The notes under the pieces: generated by a model | What the model was told of the DNA's origin: nothing | Databases searched by the model: none | The model's input: only the letters and a program-made list of their open reading frames with translations | Part shown: positions 61,401-64,000 of the stretch, piece after piece | Numbering within the stretch: the first letter of the stretch is position 1 | Layout: the number at the start of each line of letters is the position of its first letter | Source: Mya arenaria | Taxonomy: Eukaryota; Mollusca; Bivalvia; Myida; Myidae | Direction of reading: 5' to 3' | NCBI RefSeq assembly: GCF_026914265.1 | Contig: NC_069130.1 | Location: 45,221,929-45,285,928 of the forward strand | Length of the DNA: 64,000 nt | Translations under genes and position numbers: made by a program

Positions 61401-63422
61401 AGTGTGTGAGCATCATTAAATTAATTTGTTTCTTTTTTACAAAACAATCTTTGGAAATAGTTTAAGAAAAAGATTGGCCTTGAAATGGCCAAGGATGGAC
61501 ACATTAACCATAAATTAAAAAAAAAAATGTGTAAAAACTATGGCAATTTTTTCCTCGTTTCAGCGTCGCTGTAAAGCGTTAGAAGCAAAAGGACTACTGT
61601 ATGTAGGGAGTGGTGTCAGTGGTGGTGAAGACGGGGCAAGATATGGACCCTCCCTTATGCCTGGGGGCTCACCTGCTGCTTGGTAAAATTTCGGGCTGTT
61701 TACATTAATTCCATGTTTCAATGTTGTTGTTGTAAAATGCCCTAAATGGGCATTAGCATGGACTACTTGAAAGGACGACTTGCAAGAAATATTTTCAATG
61801 ACTACTTGCAATGACTACTTTTAAGGACTAGTTAACATTAGGAGTGACATGATTGGAGGCAAAAATGGAGCCAGGTAAAGGCCCTTCCTCACTATTTCGA
61901 AGTTTATATGTTATTCGCATTTAGTCAATGTTTCAGCATTGTTGATGTAATGCCTTAAAAGGCGAGGGACAATTCAGAGTGTTGTGATTTAAGGCAAAAA
62001 TAGGGCCAGGTACAAGGATAGGTACAGGCTGTCCCGACTTGGTAGCTCACTGCTTTGTAGGGTAGAGGGTTGTTCCCATTAAGTCTTTTCGATCTTGTTG
62101 AAATGCCCTTAAATGCAAAGGACTACTTAACATTGGCAGATGCGAGAGTGGAGGCAAAAAAGGAGCTATGTACTGGCCCTCTATTATGCCTGGGTGCTTG
62201 TTGCTAATAAGGGTATAGCTAGGATCATGAACATTAAGCCCATATTTCAGCATTGTTGCTGTAATGCCCTTAAAGGCAAAGGACCACTTAACATTGGCAA
62301 ATTTGAATTTGGAGGCAAATAAAACAACCCTTATGCCCGCGCACTAGCTGCTAAGTGAGGTATAGGGTTTGTCACATCATGTTTCAGCATTTTTGTTATT
62401 ATGCCCTACTAGGCACGGGACTACTTTAGCTGGAGACTGGCATCAGTGGTAAACAAGATGGGTCCTTGTACTGGCCATCTCTTATGCCCAGGTACTGACT
62501 TTTAAGTGGGGTATAGCTAGGGTTAGTCACTATAAGCCCATGTTTCAGCATTACTGTTGTAATTCCGTAGGAGGCAAGGGCTTATTTTACCTGGAGAGTG
62601 GCATCGGTGGTGAAAGGGATGGGTCCTTGTACTGACCATCACTTATGCCCGGGTACTTGCTGCCAAGCAGGGTAAAGGGCTAGTCTTAAGGCAAGGGATT
62701 ACTTTACCTGCGGAGTGGCCAAGCATCAGTGGTGGTCAAGATTGGCCGAGATATGAACCCTCTCTAGTGCTTGATGATTCAAAAACAATGTGGTTCCCCA
62801 AAAGTTTCAATTCATGTTTTCAAAGACGTGTATTAACGCTCTGAGGTGGTCTATTAACAACTTTCTATTTAAAGGGGGCTTTTTGCAGCAGTCTGAGGTG
62901 GTCTGTTTAAGGTGTACCAAGTACACCACTCCACCTGTTTAAGCTCTTCCCTATTTTGGCTTGTCCTTCATTCAAAGACAAACAAGGACAGACAGCTTGG
63001 GATGGTGAAAAGTACTCTTATGATTCATGCAAAAATTTGATGAAAACCTGCATGTGTGGAAAGAGAAAATGATTAAATATTAAGTATTTTTATACATTTG
63101 CCAGGTCTTTTATGTAGGGAAAACTTGATGTTCATATTGTAAAACCAGCAAGGGGTTATTATGTCGTTGTTTATTTCCATATTATGCTCTCATTGGATGA
63201 ACGAGAAGTTATTTAACCAGTTGCATATGATGTGACAATTAATAGATCTTTGTTAATACAAATCACATGTTGACTATAACCTTTCTGTAAAATACATGCT
63301 CAGTCGCAGAAAATACATATTTCATAACTTCCTTATATCATGTGTATACCTGTAGGTCACACGTCAAGAGCATTTTCCAGTCGATTGCTGCCAAGTCAGA
63401 TGGGGAACCATGCTGTGACTGG
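45259..63422 (+). CDS. PGD: 6-phosphogluconate dehydrogenase, decarboxylating (5' part)
   Basis: Six coding exons: 45259-45272, 51648-51723, 58946-59125, 61250-61315, 61564-61682 and 63356-63422, giving 174 codons. The gene continues past the right edge; animal enzymes have about 480 residues. It oxidises 6-phosphogluconate with NADP+ to ribulose 5-phosphate, CO2 and NADPH in the cytosolic pentose phosphate pathway. The N-terminus [19 protein letters not shown] holds the Rossmann GxAxMGxN loop. FNRT (after the second beta strand) fits NADP use. [52 protein letters not shown] (substrate-binding SGG region) and EPCCDW follow the human order. All donors are GT. The start was chosen by alignment to animal PGD. 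Introns 1 and 2 (6375 and 7222 bp) are full of repeats; intron 5 holds relics of exon 5. Confidence 0.97.
47123..48318. mobile_element. Repeat element with internal array of about 177 bp units, PGD intron 1
   Basis: Starts 'ggagagctatactactcacc', contains about six units with 'ggttaaggttttgcatgt' (47166, 47344, 47521, 47693, about 47980, 48142) and ends 'gacagctcttgttt', the reverse complement of the ACAAGAGCTGTC end at 36799. Same general design as that element but with unrelated internal units. Confidence 0.75.
48429..49316. mobile_element. Repeat element with internal array of about 147 bp units, PGD intron 1
   Basis: Begins with the small palindrome 'tacccccacaaagtttgagg' and a ggtcggtc run, followed by about six units starting 'ggtttccggac' (about 48530, 48673, 48821, 48962, 49108, 49286) and containing 'ccaaggtcaaggtcactgtt'. 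The right end is cut at the start of the next element. Confidence 0.75.
49317..50482. mobile_element. Mollusc repeat starting AGCTCTACTGGCC and ending GACAGCTCTAGTT
   Basis: The left end holds nested inverted motifs (agctct...agagct and ctggccaaaggccag), then a 'ccgtgcgtccgtgcggtcgt' run. The right end is 'gtcactcctgtgacagctct'. No internal tandem array stands out. It abuts the previous element. Confidence 0.65.
50483..51647. other. PGD intron 1, remainder
   Basis: AT-rich intron. About 51255-51330 has a short duplication around 'aaaatgtgttatttttatga'. No gene. Confidence 0.55.
51845..51955 (+). mobile_element. Partial tRNA-derived SINE, same family as 40875
   Basis: 'ggcaagcacactcacttctc', B-box-like 'gggttcagttt' and 'gggcgcatgtaagttaagtt' match the head of the SINE at 40875. 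The tail is missing. PGD intron 2. Confidence 0.7.
52180..52442. repeat. Fragment of the 49317-50482 repeat family
   Basis: The end 'gtgtccaggcggcatgc' followed by 'gtcactcctgtggcagctca' parallels 'atgtccaggcggcatttggg' and 'gtcactcctgtgacagctct' at 50430-50480. Confidence 0.65.
52443..55360. other. PGD intron 2, non-coding with diffuse old repeats
   Basis: Two diverged segments near 53220-53420 and 53450-53770 resemble each other ('gtatgaatattt', 'acaagatttgtatcc', 'agatgtcaatgcaatta'-like). About 54100-54790 resembles bivalve 'ttatgccctttgatagtttg' repeats. No gene. Confidence 0.5.
55365..55416. repeat. (TTA)n microsatellite forming the LINE 3' tail
   Basis: About 17 TTA repeats. On the minus strand they follow 'gtgctatataaatggggta' directly, so they are the (TAA)n tail of the adjacent LINE. 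Confidence 0.9.
55758..58048 (-). pseudogene. LINE reverse transcriptase, frame-broken
   Basis: Two minus-strand frames meet near 56838-56870. The upstream one (56843-58048) ends just inside RT motif A ([11 protein letters not shown]); the downstream one (56837 leftwards) resumes at [20 protein letters not shown]. The expected AFDTIDHN is spoiled by what looks like a 2 bp insertion. Motif B ([10 protein letters not shown]), motif C (YADD), [13 protein letters not shown] and VRNLGAMLD are intact, as is the C-terminal [13 protein letters not shown] to [10 protein letters not shown] part. This is a dead copy with mild damage, so it is relatively young. Confidence 0.88.
58051..58945. other. PGD intron 2 end, non-coding
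   Basis: About 58265-58480 and 58680-58790 look like old mollusc repeats ('ggtgtgtcggtaggtatgtc', 'ccgtctgtctgttcgttcc'). No gene. The exon 3 acceptor is at 58944-58945. Confidence 0.5.
59126..60423. other. PGD intron 3, non-coding
   Basis: AT-rich. Short ORFs without domains. Confidence 0.6.
60424..60637. repeat. Perfect tandem duplication of 107 bp in PGD intron 3
   Basis: 60424-60530 is repeated as 60531-60637 with no difference seen ('tttacagcttttgacaatta' at about 60430 and 60537). The identity implies a very recent event, a polymorphism or an assembly artefact. Confidence 0.9.
60638..61249. other. PGD intron 3 end, non-coding
   Basis: Contains a G-rich run near 60758-60778 ('gggtgggggcgggggtgggg'). 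No gene. Confidence 0.5.
61756..62780 (+). repeat. PGD: Array of decayed copies of PGD exon 5 in intron 5
   Basis: About seven diverged units (starts near 61756-61830, 61957, 62113, 62273, 62412, 62573, 62691; spacing mostly 140-160 bp) follow the order of exon 5 plus the start of its intron. The last unit reads 'aagggattactttacctg', 'catcagtggtggtcaagat' and 'gagatatgaaccctctctag' against exon 5 'aaaggactactgtatgtag', 'gtcagtggtggtgaagac' and 'aagatatggaccctccctta'. Each unit also keeps intron phrases such as 'catgtttcagcatt' and 'gttgtaatgccc'. Stops and indels make them non-coding. Confidence 0.8.
62781..63355. other. PGD intron 5 end, non-coding
   Basis: No repeat or gene recognised. The exon 6 acceptor is at 63354-63355. 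Confidence 0.6.
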
Positions 63423-64000
63423 GTAAGATAATCTTTGAAGGAAAAACTAAGTCCATGTTAAACCAGCCAGCAGTCAATTGTATAGAACTGGTCAACTTTT
63501 TATTTGGTGAAAGTTATCCAAAATGTTTGTTGATTGGTCAATATTTATCCAATAATAACTGCTAACCAATGCAATGGTTTTATTGAGTCAATTATCCTAA
63601 TGATAAGCTGTGGAGAACTTATCAATGTTTAATATATTGATGCAGAGAATTTTAGATACTATTTTCACCCTTAATTTGTTTCAACATTTTTTCTGTTAAT
63701 TTTGACCCAACGTGAAAACCTAGAAGCCTAGGGACCACTAAAATGGAGACCCGATGCCAGTTTTTGGCCATAGGTAACTAATTAAAGAGCATCGCTCAAA
63801 AATGGGCGTCGGATGTTGGATCTCCTTTTACCCAAAATTTTTTTCAAAAGTCTATTCTCAATCTGAAAATCGTGCCATGGTTTCTTAAAGGATTCGATAA
63901 AGTGACATTAAATTGTTATTTTATCGTAATTTATAAACGTTGGTTCGAAGGCAGCAGACCACAAGATGATGCACAACTGTATCAAATATTTTCTGCCTTT
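63423..64000. other. PGD intron 6, open at the window edge
   Basis: Starts with GTAAGA. No further PGD exon is seen before the edge. Confidence 0.65.

Noticed and set aside
61756-62780. Mutually exclusive alternative exons of PGD
   Set aside because: The units contain stops and indels and lack conserved splice sites, so they are relics, not usable exons.

Overview
The window looks like nuclear DNA of a bivalve mollusc, probably a heterodont clam. It is AT-rich, its genes are split by introns, and it is crowded with repeat types common in bivalves: arrays of about 150-180 bp units with 'gtgaccttgacctt' phrases, ends reading ACAAGAGCTGTCACA, cggacgga runs, and tRNA-derived SINEs. No rRNA, tRNA gene, CRISPR array or virus-like element was recognised.

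Layout. 1-8150 is a repeat block: a tandem array of about 597 bp units (about 2100-5700) lies inside a larger direct duplication (1-2500 versus 5235-8150). 8475-8833 is a 33 bp minisatellite. 8.8-12.3 kb has no gene but holds one 236 bp MITE. 12.3-33.1 kb is a cluster of three two-exon paralogues, all on the + strand (A 12695-15826, B 23363-28289, C 30493-33083). Each encodes a type II membrane-anchored protein with a family-9-like carbohydrate-binding (CBM9-like) ectodomain whose motif order resembles bacterial proteins. A 3.8 kb minisatellite of about 131 units of 29 bp separates A from B. A broken piece of exon 1 lies just upstream of B, and TTAA-flanked MITEs are scattered through the cluster.

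33.1-36.2 kb holds degenerate tandem repeats. 36303-41507 (- strand) is a complete five-exon gene for mitochondrial ribosomal protein bL20m (MRPL20). A hAT-type nonautonomous element (42873-43681) sits inside an older repeat between it and the next gene. From 45259 to the right edge is the 5' part of 6-phosphogluconate dehydrogenase (PGD), + strand: six coding exons, about 174 codons, running off the window. Its introns hold three mollusc repeat elements with internal tandem arrays, a SINE, a 5'-truncated antisense LINE (55365-58050), a 107 bp tandem duplication, and an array of decayed copies of its own exon 5.

MRPL20 and PGD are divergent housekeeping genes (mitochondrial translation; oxidative pentose phosphate pathway) about 3.75 kb apart. 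The CBM9-like cluster is the part most likely to be poorly described: a lineage-specific, locally duplicating family of surface lectin-like proteins. One paralogue uses a GC-AG intron.
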